This document shows positions 13,031-25,411 of a stretch of DNA of 64,000 nt, one piece after another. The position numbers and the translations under genes are program-made. Within the stretch, counting starts at the first letter, position 1; each line of letters starts with the position of its first letter. The notes beneath the pieces are model-generated. The model saw only the letters and a list, made by a program, of their open reading frames with translations. It was not told the origin of the DNA and did no database searches. Source of the stretch: Rhodamnia argentea (lineage: Eukaryota; Streptophyta; Magnoliopsida; Myrtales; Myrtaceae); the NCBI RefSeq assembly GCF_020921035.1, contig NC_063154.1, positions 1,302,001 through 1,366,000 on the forward strand, in the 5' to 3' direction.

Positions 13031-13226
13031 TGCCCTAAAAGTTTTGTTTAGAGAGAATCCTCTCTAACCAGAATTCTTTGTCTCCATTAAGTTTGTATGA
13101 TCTATAGTTGAGAGAGACAAGACAAAGAGTATCTACATAGACCACATCTCAACGAGCTACCCTGAAGTTCTTTTCTCTGCGAGTGTTCACCACAAGAACC
13201 CCGCATTAGCTGTATCTAGTTCTCAG
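12226..13226. other. Convergent 3' spacer with a GA microsatellite
   Basis: Spacer between the converging 3' ends of the Yos1-like and response-regulator genes. A (GA)14 tract occupies 13000-13027. A stretch around 12468-12600 reads as a stop-interrupted peptide with two VDDM/I-type motifs. It may be a decayed coding fragment but was not recognised. Confidence 0.4.
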
Positions 13227-14500
13227 CTAAAACACTTCAGGGACATCATATCTTGTTCTTGTCCTCTCAGGTGATAAGATCTCTTCCCTGTCCTTCCTCT
13301 TTTCGCTGTTGGGATGCTGTTCTTTAGATCTCCCTCTCAACAAATGGGGTCGAAGCTTGTTGACATCTGATAGTTGAACTGGTTTGAGAAAGAACTCTTC
13401 AGCCCCATCTTCCAAGCATCTGATCAGGCATTGCCATCAAGTCATGTCAAATTCCATGGTCATGGAACATAATTGAACTTTGAAGTATTAAAGGAAAAGC
13501 AAATATTTTCCCCTTACTGGCTGATTCTTGAGGGAACATTCTCAGACGACATAATCACAACTGGTACGTCTTTGTAACTTTTCGATTCCTGCTCATTGAA
13601 TAGATTTTTGTAAGGGCCATAACTATTAAGAAGTTAATTTAAATAATTAGCTACAAGTTCCACTCCTGAAGAAAATCCTTGCATGCTTTCGACCAAAAAA
13701 AAAAAAAAAAAAGAAAAGAAAATCATCGCATGTTCTCAAATTCTTGTGTCCTTAGAAAAACTATGGCCGATAACTTTAAAAAGTTTTGAATTTCGAGATA
13801 GAGGCAAGTACACATTAATTGCTGGGAGTTAGGGTAATACTGCATTAAGTATTGCCAAACTAGGTGAGAGATTTGAATTGGATCTAGCACAACTTGAGCA
13901 CAGCCACTAGACTTTTGCGTGGCCAATCAACAATGGAACATTTAAATCATAAGAAGCGTAACCCAGACCGGAAAAAAAAAAAAAAAAAACCCATATTACC
14001 TTGATCTTTCTCAAGAGATCATAGCCTGTCATTTCTGGCATGAAATAGTCTGTGATGATCAAATTCACTTGTATCTCCTGCATATGAACAAGGGCAAAAC
14101 CATTTGAATTCTAATACAGCCGGGACAAAAAGTACAACCAAATACAAGACAACAATCTTGCTGAAGCGTACCTGATTATGATAGTTTGGAGAGACAGAGG
14201 TGGTGTGTGAATTTCTGGCCTGCTCCGCATTCAGGCCTAGAAACTCCAGAGCCTTACTGCCAGAATCAACTGCGGTCACTGTCACCCACCAAGAACATGA
14301 ACAAAATGCATAAGAACCAAACAAATTAAGAAAGATTGAACAATATCAGACCCAAAGCTCATTCATTCAATCGAACGGACCCATCAAAGACGGCTACCTT
14401 GATAAGAAGAGGTTTTGAGGAGCCTCTCAATCAGCTTTCTGTCAATAAGACTGTCATCAACAGCCAAGACGTGAAACTGCGACTCCGCGGTGACACCCAT
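13227..14500 (-). CDS. Type-A two-component response regulator (ARR8/ARR9-like)
   Basis: Cytokinin-signalling phosphoacceptor of the type-A class, normally primary cytokinin-induced and a negative regulator of the pathway. Exons on the minus strand, 5' to 3': 14398-14500, 14172-14278, 14000-14077, 13518-13588, 13227-13419 (552 nt, 183 aa, all phases join). It is essentially a lone receiver domain. The N-terminus is [20 protein letters not shown] with acidic residues D15/D16, the phosphoacceptor is D80 in [12 protein letters not shown], the conserved lysine is K132 in [11 protein letters not shown], and [10 protein letters not shown] precedes the exon 4/5 junction. The short basic/acidic C-terminal tail and absence of a Myb/GARP domain exclude type B. 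An in-frame ATG upstream (14809) was rejected because the family N-terminus begins here. The gene lies divergent to LAF3, about 3 kb apart. Confidence 0.94.
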
Positions 14501-16038
14501 TTCGACTGGCGTTCGATCAGGAGCAACAGCAGCGAGGAATGACAAGGAGGAGGAGAAAAAGGATGAAGGAAGAGAACAGGGTGGTGGGTCAATTTTCAAA
14601 TGGGAACCCATTTCGGAGTGGGAGAGAGGTATAAGAATCCCCTGGTGGGGGAGGATAAATCTTTGACAGTTTGGAAAGCAAGATCCGACAGATTTCATCC
14701 AGAATCCGCAGGATCTTCTTTGGGGGGGTGTTGATTTTTGAATTCGAGAACAAGCAAAGAAGGTGCTCTGTTCCACTATTCTATTTACGACTTTTGCGTG
14801 CCGAGGCAATCATCATATTCTACCGACCTTCTCGATTGTATTTTATGCATGAGGGCAACTCTTCAGGTGCGTCCAATGGCCTTTGGACCAGAGCTAAAGC
14901 TACAGTTCAAAAGGGCCTCCTCTCGCATTCACGATTGTCCACCCAAGACTGTTGATGCGGGAAACAGAGCCGATCGCTGTACAGAGTCTTATCCTGGTGC
15001 TTCGAATTCAAGATCAAATCTTTCCTCGTTTAACCACTCACGGTGCACTTTGCGAGCGTGATACATGAGCAGATCCGATCAGACGTGCCACCTTTTCCAC
15101 AAGTCAAGTCGTGCTTGACTTGCTAATATTGTATTCAGATGAGGCGTTCTGGATCAAGTTAAAATCTTCCCTTGGTCCCTCCACTCCGAGATACACAGAT
15201 CAAAGAGAAGATCTCTGCAATTGACCGCGTGAAGCAGACACCCAGGGAGACTTGTCAAAGAAAACTTTGAAAATTTCAGAGCTTTGAAGGCAAGAATCAT
15301 CCATGATCTTTCCCTGTAATGTTCCACCACGTTCCTCTAGCGGGGTCCTCTTTTTCTGACCAAAACTAAAGATATCAAGAAGCAAGCATAGCATACCTTT
15401 TTTTAATTTATTGGACTTTGGGATAATTATATTTTGATTGAATTATCGTCCACGATAAATTATATCCCTTAAAATGAAAAAAAAAAAAAACAGAGCACGG
15501 TACGCCAAAAAATCTTTCTTTGAACTCGCCCAATAAAAAAATCCTTCAATTCTAAAAAAAGAATAAAAGAAATGATACATGCCGACGCATACAGTCAAAA
15601 CACCTAATGTGCGGATGTTAACTTTTTCTAATTGCAGATAATTCTCGTAGGCCCTCTCGATGATGCGGAATGGGATTTTTTTCGCACGAAAATTATGGAA
15701 TTTCCCTAGATCCAAATGAAAAATCTCGCAGATAAAAAATGAACGAAAAATCAGAAAAATTAAAAGTCTAATTTGTTGAGGATCTCCTTCTTTCATGTTG
15801 ATTGCGTGCAGTTCTTTACTGAATTAAAAGTCTCTTTAAACTTGGCAAAAGTAAAACTAGTTCTCCACGATGAGATGGCCGCCGTGGGCCTTCACTGGAG
15901 GTCGCCAAAAGTAATTCCGCACCTTTTCCCACTCTCATAACTTTAATTTGACTAGCTTTATCGTAAATTTTTGGTTGACCAACCTCTCACTCTTAACTTA
16001 AGGTGATGTAGGGTCCATAGGTTAAGTGCATATTACCC
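14501..16038. other. Response-regulator promoter/leader and spacer
   Basis: The first few hundred bases upstream of the response-regulator start are purine/pyrimidine-biased leader-like sequence. Beyond about 15.4 kb the DNA is AT-rich with poly-A/T runs. No gene was recognised. Confidence 0.4.
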
Positions 16039-16257
16039 CGTTTATTTTCCGAAAAGTGAATGAATATTTTTATAAAAATAATCACTTAAATTGTTTGAGA
16101 GCCGATAAAATATATTTTCACTATCGACAGTAATTTGTGCCCAAATATTTTTCCGAATGGTGAAAGTATATTCTATTAATATATTTTTACAAGGGATACG
16201 AGTGATTAATTTTATGAAAATATTTTTGTAAAATATTCGTTTTTCACGAAACAAACG
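16039..16257. repeat. MITE-like inverted-repeat element, copy 2
   Basis: It opens with CGTTTATTTTCCGAAAAGTG. The inverse complement of its right end reads CGTTTGTTTCGTGAAAAACG, giving an imperfect terminal inverted repeat of about 35 bases. The interior is AT-rich with several AAATATTTTT blocks and no coding capacity. It belongs with the blocks at 1643-1863 and 16513-16740. Target-site duplications are not clear. Confidence 0.55.
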
Positions 16258-16512
16258 TGCTCGCGCATGTTTATTTAGAAAAAAAAAAATTTATGATTAA
16301 AGGAAAATACTTTTCAAGAAATACTTATCTAGGAAAAGGTTTTCTCCTTTTCAAGTTATGAAATTAAATTTCTTTACTTTAAGCATGCATTCTTTTCTTT
16401 GACTGCAAATGGTTTTTCGTTGAGTGATCATTTTCAACAAACCAAGCGGGTGAAAATCTAGAAAAATAATTCAGGAGATATTCTTTATTGCTAACAAACT
16501 CATCATGATTCA

Positions 16513-16740
16513 TTTGTTTGGCGAAGACGAATGATTTGAAAAACATTTTCCTTTGCTTATATCGCTTGAAATAAATAGTCAGTGAAAAATGTCTCTATCA
16601 TCATCAACAACTTACGTCTAAACTATTTATGTGGATGATGAAAATATTTTTCATTCATTTATTTTTGTAAGAGAGATAAAAATTCATTTTTAAGAAAATA
16701 TTTTTTAACTTGTTTATTTTTCACGAAAACAAACAGAGCC
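16513..16740. repeat. MITE-like inverted-repeat element, copy 3
   Basis: The left end TTTGTTTGGCGAAGACGAAT and the inverse complement of the right end (TGTTTGTTTTCGTGAAAAAT) are similar. The interior shares the AAAATATTTTTCATTCATTT block with the other copies. It is non-coding and about 230 bases long. Confidence 0.5.
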
Positions 16741-16781
16741 TAGTATTTCTCAACCGGGAATCTAGTTACAAGCATAGCCAC

Positions 16782-17114
16782 TAGAGGTGTCAAAGGGCCG
16801 GGTCTCGGCTCGGCCCGAGCTGGCTCGAAGCGAACAAGTGCCAATCCCGATCCGACTCGAAGCTTCTTCGGGCCGGGTCGGGTCAGTTTCCTTTTTTTTT
16901 TTTTAATCAAAATCATTTGACATGTCCATAGAATGAAAGAATATAAAAAATAAAAATGAAAATAAGATAAATTAAAAAGAAACTGTGGGTGAAAAAAAAA
17001 AGTCGGAACCGAGCCGGCCCGATCCTAACAGTACCAAGCCGGCCCGAAAGGCTCGAAAATTAAGGTAAATTTTCGGGCCGGCTCAGATCCACGCGGGCTT
17101 TTTTGACACCCCTA
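16782..17114. mobile_element. Non-autonomous hAT-type MITE with perfect 8-bp target duplication
   Basis: The element begins TAGAGGTGTCAAAGGGCCG. The reverse complement of its right end begins TAGGGGTGTCAAAAAAGCCC. That is 13 terminal bases with one mismatch, followed by a GC-rich subterminal stretch. It is flanked on both sides by the identical octamer ATAGCCAC (16774-16781 and 17115-17122). An 8-bp target duplication with TAGRGGTG-type ends is diagnostic of hAT-superfamily insertions. The 333-bp interior is AT-rich and has no transposase. It sits about 380 bases upstream of the LAF3-like start codon. Confidence 0.88.
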
Positions 17115-17495
17115 ATAGCCACGTTATTGCTTAAGGAATTCAGATCTTCCAATGTGCGGAATCGTACGAGGACGCGTTGAATATGCTGTGAGGAATTCAG
17201 TTCTTCCAACGCTCGTAGAATTTTCTGGCTTGTCATATGGTATAGTACGAAGACGTGTTAATTCGTGTCGGAAATTGTGGGCCCTCACGAAAGTCCTCTC
17301 TCTTATGGGCCTGTCCGGATCGTTCAACTTTCTGGTTTTGATTCGGCCCATTTGACCAACCTCATGTTCTCTTCCTGGCCTGAGAATCTTCACCGCCGAT
17401 GATTCTCTCTGCCCGTGGTCGTGACCGTTGGTTTTGGAGGGAGATAAAGAGCGAGAGGGAGAGCACGCAGCGAGAGCTCAGCTGAAACCGAACGC

Positions 17496-20400
17496 ATGAA
17501 TCTCTCCATCGTCATCTCCGCCTCCGCCGCCCTCCTCCTCTCGATCCTCTCGCTCCGTCTCCTCGACGCCTACTGTAAGTCTCCCGCCGCTCGTTTCGCG
17601 AGTTCTTATCCTTCGTTGCAGCGAGAACGTGCGAGTTCTACTCGTTTTGATTGCGCTCGCTGGAATTTTGTTTGATTGTTAAAGACTGGTCGAGCATACG
17701 GTCGTTGCTTCCCTTCACCCGGTCGTCTCCGGTCGCGGACCTGATCGTGTGGAACGGCACGATATACACGAGCGATGCGTCCCTGCTGTTCGCCGACTCC
17801 ATGGCCATTCGCAGTGGTCGGGTCCTCCGAGTCGGAAGCTACTCGTCTCTCAAGGTTCTCCCTCTTCGTTTTCTGTGGCGTTTTTTAGTTTTTGTTTTCC
17901 CCTTCTTTTTGGAGAAATGGCTTGAATTGGCTGGTGTCTCAATGCTTTAAGTATGGGCTAAAACGGAATGGTTAGGGATCTCTCGGAGTATGTTCCTAGT
18001 ATACAGAGAGAGCGTCTTAAAGTTGGTTGTGTTATGACAAACTCAGGGGCTGCTTGTAATTCTTACTTTATCATAGTTTCGTAAGCTCAGATAGATGCCT
18101 TCTTTACATACACGGACTGTGTGAATGCAGGAGTTGGTACACTCTGGTACCAAACAATTGGATCTTGGAGGAAAAGTTGTGGTCTCCGGGTTCATCGACT
18201 CCCATGTGCACATGATTTTCGGAGGACTGCAGGTCTACAAACCATCCCACCTTAAAACATATTGTTTGTACTATAAATTCGAATATGCTGCTGCGCTCCT
18301 GAATTGCACTTGCTCGTCCTTTGCATTCTCCCATCAGCAGATAGGGAAAAGAGCAAAAGGAGAAAAAGACAGGCATATCAAGTTAGCTTGAGTTTGGGCC
18401 AAGTACAATTGGATGATATATCTATTGTTTTTCTTTTGGGATTTAGCAGATGTTATATTTACATTATATGTGGTCCATAGATTCTGGCTTAGTGTATTTC
18501 AGCGCAGTTCTGTTTACACTTCTCTGGTGACAGCTAAAGCTGTCAAGGGTACTTTGTTCTTCTATGCAATAGCCTTCTTCCTTATCCCGCCAAAAAAGGG
18601 GTTTGTCCGACATTCCTTAAGAAGAATTAAGTGGGCAATGTTTTCTTGAGACTTGTTTAGCCCATGAACAGGATCAAGCTCATTCCGTGGTAGGTAGAAT
18701 GGATTCCACATTGTGTCAGAAAAACTTTTATGGACCTTAGCAATGGTTAACAGGCCAAAATGCATAGAACAACGCAATATTTAACCTGCAATCAATCCCT
18801 GATCAGTGGGGAGCCCAATTCCTGCTATAGGCCCCATTTAAACAGAAAAAATGCATCGTGTCCCAACTTAGAGAGAAATTCGAATTTAGCAAAATCTGTC
18901 CTTCCTTTCTGGTAAATTTTATGAATGCAGTAGGTTGAGCGTGGATTATTTATTTGCTATTATTAAGATGAACAGCATCATTCTTCACTTAAGTGGCCGC
19001 ATATAATATGTCAGCTTCTGCCTGTGAAACTTTTGTCTAACCCCTCCCCAACAAGGGCACAACATGGGAGCTTTTAGACAAACTATGACCATTTGCATTA
19101 TGTACCTTAACTTTGCCCAGTGGTTTGTCTTTCTGGTAAAACTTACAAAGAATAATTCTTCTTTTGCGTTGTCTATTTGGTTTTTCCATCTGATCCTTCC
19201 ATATTTTCATGTAAATACTTGTTGATGTTGATGGAAAACAGATGGGCCGGGTGGAACTCCGTGCTGTTAACCGTAAAGAAGAGTTTGTGAGGACGATTGA
19301 AGAAGCTGCAAGAAGTAAATCTGATCCTGATTTTCATCTAACTAATATTGAACTAGTACATATACCTTGTAGCCTGTAGTCACATTTTTTGTGCATTTTT
19401 CGGAAATAGCCGGTTGATTTCCCGTTGAAGATCTCACTGTGTGTTTATTCTTGATATACCAGGAAAGATTCCTAAGGTCATTCTCAGCCATCCATTCTCC
19501 TACATACCTTTTCCTACAGCTTAATTTTGTGATTCACGTATAAACTTTTTCATTTCCTTTTCTTCTGCGACTTTGACAAGCTACTAATTTGTCAACTTCC
19601 TAGCACTAGATTGTGATGTCATCCCTCAATAAGGTCACAGCGGCATCTAATCTTTTGATTGTGAATGTTCACGTCAGGAATAGACTCCTAGTCATATTTC
19701 TGTCTTTGATCTTGTAGAAAAGTGAAGGCATCCTGAAGTGTGAAAATAGATGCTGCAGATGTAGTGAAAACGTTTGTCATTGGCTAAATAGTTCGGCAGT
19801 TCTATTTCAATTTGATTTTTGGAAATCGAATACCTGGTGTTCGATCATGTGATTTTTAACATGCTGGAAGGCTTCTTTCATGGTAATCATTGCAGATTCC
19901 AAATCTGGTTCTTGGATATTGGGTGGTGGATGGAATAATGACCTATGGGGAGGAGAATTGCCTGTAGCCTCCTGGATTGATGAAGTTACACCTGCAAATC
20001 CTGTAAGGAGCTGTACTTTGTGTGATTAACATGCTCTTGTAATTTGTTTATAAATACCAGATTGATATCTCATTGGTCCTTTTGTGTACATTGTTACAGG
20101 TCTGGGTCACAAGGATGGATGGTCACATGGGCTTGGCTAACTCTGTGGCACTGGAGGTGGCAGGTGTTTCTAAGCTGTCGAAAGATCCAAAAGGGGGAAC
20201 TATAGCTAGAACTGCTGATGGAGGTAATATTGATACTGTCCAAGTGTTCCTAAGATTCAATGAATCAAATCAGATTAGAACATGATTTTTGGCACATGGG
20301 CATAATTGTCGCAAGTTAAGAGAAGCTATCGAGTTGAGTAGCTAATTTAATCGGTGATGCCTCAATCGTGTATGGGTTGTAATTCCCAGTAAATTCCTGG

Positions 20401-23400
20401 TCATGGGTACTAGGATGGCGAGTGGGTGCTTCTGTGCATGATACCTCTATTAATATTCTCCCTACAGAGCTGTGGTTTCTTTGAGAAGTACCTCAACTAC
20501 TACTGTATTTGGGAATCGGCATTGTCCGTTGGCAGGATATCAATCATTTTGATGCAAAATAGATGTTAGTTGAAACTGCAACAATGTTCCCTTATACTAG
20601 CAAATGTATCAGAACTTGCTGGCTTACTGATTCTTGCTGGTTACCTGGGAAATCCATAGCAGACACTGGAAATTGTTTTGGGGAACTAACATACTGATCC
20701 TCCTTTGAAGTATTTTATGTCATGTTTTACTTGATTCTAGTTTTCTTTATCAAGACTTTCCCATTGTTGCCAAATGTGCTGTATATGTAACTTTCATCCA
20801 AAGTTAATGCGGGCAATTCTGCATCTGTTGTTGTATTGTTATGCAGAACTTACTGGGTTACTGATTGATTCTGCAATGAAGCTGTTTCTCGGATCCATAC
20901 CGGAAGTTTCTTTGAATGAAAGGAGAGAGGCTCTTGTCAGAGCTAGCAAATATGTTTTGACAAAGGGTGTGACCACAGTTGTTGATTTTGGAAGATACTA
21001 TCCTGGTGCTCCAGTGGAGTTCTCTTGGCAGGATTTTTCAGGTTTCAGTGAATAATACTTGTCGTAGGCACTAATCATGAATTGAATATGATCTTGTCAT
21101 GAACTGTGTGAATTTTATAATGGTGTCTTCTACTTTGAAAATCTCAGCAGATTCGACTTAACTGCTTCTTTCTCCCTAAGAGAATGTTCATGTCTCCTAA
21201 TGTGTACATGGTTTGTTTCCTTATCGATTCTGCCTGTTGAAAGTTTGTACTTGAATTGCTTTCATCTCAACCAGTCTTATATGATAGTATAGAAAGAAGA
21301 AGTTAGTATAGAAAAAAGAAGTTATTCTCTTTGTATATCATGTAGATTCAACTTTTTATCGCAATAATGCTCTTGAACCTGGTATTTGTAAGAGGGAAGG
21401 CACCCCTCATTAAGACATCAATAAGGTATCTGTAAATGTTGGCAAAAAGATGATGCGCTTTGAAACATCATGTGTTAGTCATCAGTATTATGACTTCCTG
21501 CTGTCTCTTGCAGATGTTTATCAGTGGGCCGACTCTTCAGGGAGGATGATAATGAGAGTTTGCTTATTTTTTCCCATGGAGACATGGCAGCTTTTGCTTG
21601 TACGTTGTCATAGGAGCTACAATATGAAATATGCATGCTTATAATATGTTTGTGCTGCCTAATGCTCTCAGTCAAGTGGATGTTACCTCTATTCATTTTT
21701 TCTAATAAATCATGACGAGCTATTGTGTAGGTGAATAATGACATTTTACTTACTTAGGTAGACAGTTTGGAGTTTGTTTGATCACATTTTCTTCATGGTC
21801 TGTAAATCTTCCATTTCTTTCATTCTCTCTATGAAACATGCAAAAAAATCAAGATGTTGTATCTGGGCATCAGTTAGGAGAAATTTTGCTAAAAAAGAAG
21901 TGACAAAATCTCCTATAAGATCCTGCATTTTCAGTTGATACTTGTTATAACAGTTGGCGTCATCTGTAAGTTTCTCCATCAATATACAGTCTCTTGGGCA
22001 CCGTAATTATCTTTTACACAAATTATTTGTGATAGAAATTGTGTCAATTGTTTTCTTGTTCTTTTATCGAAGCAAGTGTCGAGGTCACATGTTTCTGGAC
22101 ATGGATGTCAGTAAAATTTATGGTCTGCTTTTTTGCTTTCCTTCCCTTTCACTTAATATAAAACTGTGATTCTGTCTCTTAGGATCAAATTAACAAATTT
22201 GGTCGAGTCTTGAGCCAATGGATATACTTGGGTGGCGTTAAGGCTTTTGCTGATGGATCTTTGGGTTCTAGTAGTGCACTTTTTCATGAGGTTAGAGACA
22301 ATCATTCGCGTAATATTCTATGTAATATGTCTGAGCATGTACCCTTGTTTAGCGGAATAGTTGTAGGATGTTTTAGTCTTCTCTCTTCCATTACCTGGTA
22401 GTGACAATCTATTGTATAATGTATGACAAGAACATAAATTTTCTATTCATGTAACCTGGTTATTGTTGTTGTTCATGCGTGCTTTGTTTTCCCAGCCTTA
22501 TGTAAATGAGCCTCATAATCGTGGTTTGCAACTGATAGAACATGAGAGGCTTCTCAACATGACTGTTGCATCAGATAAATCTGGGCTTCAAGTAATTGCT
22601 CAGCGTAAGCTACTTGAAACTCATATACTTCTCTAATCTTTGACAATTGAAAGCTTTGTTTTGTTGTTTTCAGGTTGCTATTCATGCTATTGGAGATAAA
22701 GCAAATGATTTAGTTTTGGATGTGTATCAGTCAGTCACTTCTATAAACGGAGTGAGAGATCGCAGATTCAGGGTGATGTTTTGGCTAAAGAACAGAATTA
22801 GCTGTACTGTCTCATTGGGCTTTTTCACAGATTGTGGAGGGTTCTGTTTGACTTTAGTCGATGACTTTGTACTGCCATTTTTTTCATGAATAATTTGGGC
22901 ATTTTGCAGATTGAGCATGCACAACATTTGGCAATGGGAGCAGCAGCTCGATTTAGTCAGCACGGGATCATTGCCTCTGTGCAGGTACATAAACTATCAC
23001 CTTTTGAGTTTCCCACTTTAAACCTTGTTTAAGAGATGCTTACAAGCAGAGGTTTGTGGTGATCTCTAGGGAGGGGCCATTTCTGAATTATATCTTCTGC
23101 AACTTCCTGATTTCTTTTCATGTACCTCTATTTCAATCTAAAGCACTTTGTAGTAAAGCATTTTACATGTGATGCTTTCAGCTGGATGCAACTGATGGTC
23201 GGATCGCCCTTTTGCCTTTTGATCTGGTTAAACGTATGAAATTGTCACTGCACAGATTAATGCTTACTTTTTACAGCCAGACCACTTACTTGATGATGCT
23301 GATTCTGCATCAAAGAAGCTTGGAAAGGAAAGGGCTGACCTTGGATCTTACTTATTTCAATCACTTTTAGGCAGCAACGGAAGCTTGGCTTTTGGTTCTG

Positions 23401-24519
23401 ACTGGCCTGTAAGAATAATGTTACCAACTGCTATGTTTGTGTTGCTTAAGAGCAGGATATTCTACTTTGATGCATTTGGGATGCTCTGATTTCAGGTTGT
23501 AGATATTGATCCTTTACATAGCATCAGGACGGCAATTAAAAGAATACCACCTGGTTGGGAAGATCCTTGGGGTCGAACAGAATGCCTTACATTGAAAGAA
23601 GCCCTAAATGCGTAAGCTGAATTTTCCTTTTTTGATGGCTTGTCAAGCTTGCTGCTTGCTGCTATTCACGTACACATTATGATAATCGATTTAGCAGTTA
23701 ATCGCAAATGAGTATCATTGTTAGCATGTTTTGCTGGACTGCTAGCCTAACGAGGAGAATTCCAGGGGTTGGCCAGATTGCTGATTTTCAAAATCATCCT
23801 ATTGGGACTGTATATGTCAGAACATTCATTTAGTTCTGTCCGGCAAAGTCATGTTAATCAAGAGTCCATATGGGGAGTTTGCTGTCGGGTTAAGGGCCAT
23901 TGCTGTGGTGGAAAAAGACTAATCAACAATGGCAAAAATGGAGGATGATTTAGCTCGGATTTGATGGAGGGGCTGGGCTGCCTAGGAAGCATTAGCTGCT
24001 ATTTACTTGTTCTGGGAACATTTCTCTCTCTTGACCCTACCAATTTTTATCAGTTGGCACCTTTCTTGTGCCATAACTCCCTGCATTCCTCTACTTTTCG
24101 GGGTGCAAAGGGGATTCTTTTATGTTTTTTTCACTGATCGGGTCCTGCTAATCCAAGAGTCGTTTATAATGAATCTGAAAGCTGTTAATGCAACTTTTCT
24201 ATTTACCAAGGGATTGGCCATCTCTCTCTGTGATGTGCATGAGCGACTGCACATGGATAGTTGTTCCACACGTCACTCTGCCCTGTTACTGCATTGGATT
24301 GTAAGCCCTTGTCAGCTTGTTGATCATAAATCTTGCCTCTGCAGATACACCATTTCAGCTGCCCAGGCATGCTTCCTGGACAATGACTTGGGCTCTTTAG
24401 CTCCTGGAAAGCTGGCAGACTTTGTCATCTTATCCACCGACTCATGGGATCAGCTTGCAGCAGGAGGATCCGCATCAGTCGTTGCAACATACGTGGGCGG
24501 TGTCAGATCATTCCCGTGA
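17496..24519 (+). CDS. LAF3: LAF3-like amidohydrolase (YtcJ-type metal-dependent hydrolase)
   Basis: Homologue of Arabidopsis LONG AFTER FAR-RED 3, needed for phytochrome A responses. Its substrate is not established. Exons: 17496-17574, 17685-17854, 18131-18232, 19242-19314, 19896-20002, 20100-20223, 20847-21041, 21514-21599, 22183-22290, 22496-22591, 22674-22772, 22910-22984, 23277-23408, 23496-23611, 24345-24519 (1737 nt, 578 aa). A hydrophobic N-terminus (residues 2-25) suggests a signal peptide or anchor. The catalytic fold is visible as H108/H110 in GFIDSHVH, K332 in GGVKAFADGSLGS, H384 in AIHAIGDKAND, H416 in EHAQH and D480 in FGSDWPV. It ends with the amidohydrolase tail LGSLAPGKLADFVIL. 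The length matches the Arabidopsis protein. The exon 8/9 junction spans a long intron. A further mini-exon there is not excluded but is not needed for the family alignment. Confidence 0.93.
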
Positions 24520-25411
24520 GTGTCTAAACTACAACAGCTCATATGGAGAAACAAAGGTAGAAGAAACGGCACTCTGTACGAGCACAGACTACAGTGTAGG
24601 AGAAGGTCGCCAGAAGTGTGCTTAGAAGCTCTTAACTAAGCTTTTCGACGTAGAAGAAGGCGCTAACAAACTTATCTGCAATAAATCCGCTCGAAGTCGT
24701 AGTGATCTGTGGGTTTTTCTACGTTTCTATGTTTAGTATGTGCTCTGCATCATACCTGTCACCTTAGTAGATGTCAGTGTTGACATGGATCCATGTATTT
24801 ATCTTTGATTGTCTGGCCAAATACCTTGACAGGATGAGATGATAGATGGGAGATATCCATGTGGTTGTCACCGATACTCTTTATTGAACTCTGATGCACA
24901 AACCCACGAAAAGCTAGTGGACAAAATTTAGGTCGAATTTCAATTCTGTCCCGACTTTTTTTTTCCTCCGACAAAATCACAAGTTTTTAGTTTTGTTCCA
25001 AATTTTTGCGCCCATGTCCAAAACATGTCACTAGTTTCTTAAAAATTCTTAACATTATCGCTAGTTCGAGCTTCATTATCAGAAACTCGCTCATGCCGTG
25101 CGAGTCTGATCCGCAAATTAATTCTCATCAAGCTGAAATTATGACATAAGCGACTCATTTTATAATGAAGAATGCATCATGATTTAAATTAAGTTCGAGG
25201 ATTTGGGAAATATTATAATCTGTACTTTTATACACAAAAAAAAAAAACGAAAAGAAAAATCTAACCCGAAGCCGAAATATGTACTCGCTCCGTGTTCCTC
25301 CAACGACATCCACTCTCGCCCAATCGATATTTCTCCGTTCCCCGTAGAGATAGCTTTCCTGCCCGCGGCGCCGTCCTATTCAACTCGATCTCTCTCGATG
25401 CGACTGTGAAA
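24520..25411. other. Short spacer between LAF3-like and SirB1-like genes
   Basis: LAF3 3' untranslated sequence followed by AT-rich DNA. The last 100 bases or so become GC/CT-rich and look like the leader of the next gene. No other gene was recognised. Confidence 0.4.

Noticed and set aside
24007-24344. Open frame extending the last LAF3 exon upstream
   Set aside because: It is intron read-through. The acceptor CTCTGCAG at 24344 and the phase of the previous exon fix the exon start.
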